Assembly (NCBI GenBank): GCA_965223105.1
Contig: OZ244987.1
Coordinates: 2,790,001 to 2,854,000 of the forward strand
Direction: 5' to 3'
Length of the DNA: 64,000 bases
Origin: JABDMH01 sp965223105
GTDB taxonomy: Bacteria; Bacteroidota; Bacteroidia; Chitinophagales; Saprospiraceae
This document shows positions 63,647-64,000 of the stretch, piece by piece. The notes under the pieces are model-generated. The model ran no database searches. It was given only the letters and a program-made list of their open reading frames with translations, and was not told the DNA's origin. The first letter of the stretch is position 1; every line of letters starts with the position of its first letter. A program made the translations under genes and the position numbers.

Positions 63647-63654
63647 CAAAGATA
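63647..63654 (-). promoter_or_regulatory. candidate -7 box of the ArsR gene
   Basis: Minus-strand TATCTTTG matches TAnnTTTG but ends only 4 bp before the ATG at 63642, so transcription would start at or next to the start codon (leaderless). The match could be chance. Confidence 0.3.
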
Positions 63655-63707
63655 TGAATAACATAACCATAGCGAGGCTATTTTGTTGGTCATATTAAAT
63701 ATTTTAT

Positions 63708-63962
63708 TCAATTGAAATTATCATGAGGGAATCTATTTCTTAATTCACGTTCCAGTTTGAGTAGATGGTGACGTGTTATTGGCCCTACCGGTATTCCTGC
63801 GGATTTTAAAGCAGTGCTGCAGACCTCCACCATGTGACGGGAACATTGTAAACAAGTCCACACTTCGGAGAGTTTCCCAGCTGTATTTACACTTCTAGGA
63901 ACATATGACCTAGGCGCCAGCCTGGCAGGTACTTGGTCCGTAAAATTAGTTATGCCGTCAAA
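63708..63962 (-). pseudogene. possible gene fragment: cysteine-bearing open stretch without a start codon
   Basis: 84 codons run without a stop from 63962 to a TGA at 63708-63710. The translation has protein-like composition, with a CxxCxxxxxxxC pattern (CLQCSRHMVEVC) and a charged helical end (LLKLERELRNRF). In frame there is no ATG or TTG near the beginning; a GTG at 63863 and an ATG further in give only short products. A neighbouring frame is open upstream, so a frameshift, a decayed gene or chance are all possible. Family not recognised. Confidence 0.3.
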
Positions 63963-64000
63963 TCACCTAGGGAAATTCCTAGATTTAGGGGATAATGTGC

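Larger units (their letters stand above)
63643..64000. other. 358-bp region at the window end, with one open frame
   Basis: The upstream region of the ArsR gene, followed by an 84-codon minus-strand open stretch (63708-63962) that reads like protein but has no good start. The last 38 bases show nothing further that I can name. Confidence 0.4.

Overview
The window reads as a chromosomal segment of a free-living Bacteroidota, most like the Saprospiria/Chitinophaga side of the phylum. This rests on several exported proteins ending in type IX secretion (T9SS) sorting domains, a CHU_C gliding-associated C-terminus, SprB-type repeats, a ribosomal protein THX gene, DUF4252 proteins behind an ECF sigma factor, and promoter-like TAnnTTTG boxes ahead of many genes. 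I see no rRNA, tRNA, CRISPR array, prophage or intact insertion sequence. The taxonomic call is inference from gene content.

Layout. 1-3086 (minus): the end of an exported protein, then mdh, a peroxiredoxin-like protein and a VWA protein. 3348-6590: two tandem paralogous secreted zinc metalloproteases. 6761-11077: sucC, xseA-xseB, and a convergent LptF/LptG permease. 11161-13208: ECF sigma factor, putative anti-sigma partner and two DUF4252 proteins. 13597-13749: the 50-residue ribosomal protein THX. 14178-15903: a coiled-coil protein and a membrane-anchored PspA/Vipp1-like protein. 16095-19448 (minus): a beta-lactamase-fold lipoprotein, CCA-type tRNA nucleotidyltransferase and a tRNA-dihydrouridine synthase. 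19657-21362: NhaD antiporter and a small lipocalin-like protein.

21973-32750 is the most unusual part. It holds a 3002-residue surface protein with a plant-type leucine-rich-repeat head, nine nearly identical 546-bp repeats (182 residues each), further SprB-like domains and a T9SS tail. A candidate outer-membrane protein gene is joined to it by an ATGA overlap. 32942-40033 carries a small T9SS protein, a CHU_C protein, a DUF4403-like protein and a large BNR/sortilin-type beta-propeller protein with an unexplained terminator ahead of it. 40014-46337 holds mogA, lpdA, an animal-type heme peroxidase with a T9SS tail and HMG-CoA lyase.

46334-53975 is the leucine operon leuA-leuC-leuD-leuB, bracketed by two paralogous genes of unknown function that share a 9-bp upstream element at identical spacing. 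54162-58187 is an ammonium module: PII lacking Tyr51, AmtB, an outer-membrane porin and a type II glutamine synthetase. 58251-60338 encodes an exported barrel-like protein with a ComEA-like helix-hairpin-helix at its N-terminus. 60365-63642 (minus) is a YeiH-type transporter with a small partner, an acetyltransferase, a rhodanese and a cysteine-rich ArsR regulator, suggesting sulfur handling.

Taken together the window mixes central metabolism (TCA enzymes, leucine synthesis, nitrogen assimilation) with a strong surface and secretion theme. The best candidates for undescribed biology are the repeat adhesin with its coupled membrane protein, the PspA-like pair, the barrel with a helix-hairpin-helix, and the paralogue pair around leu.
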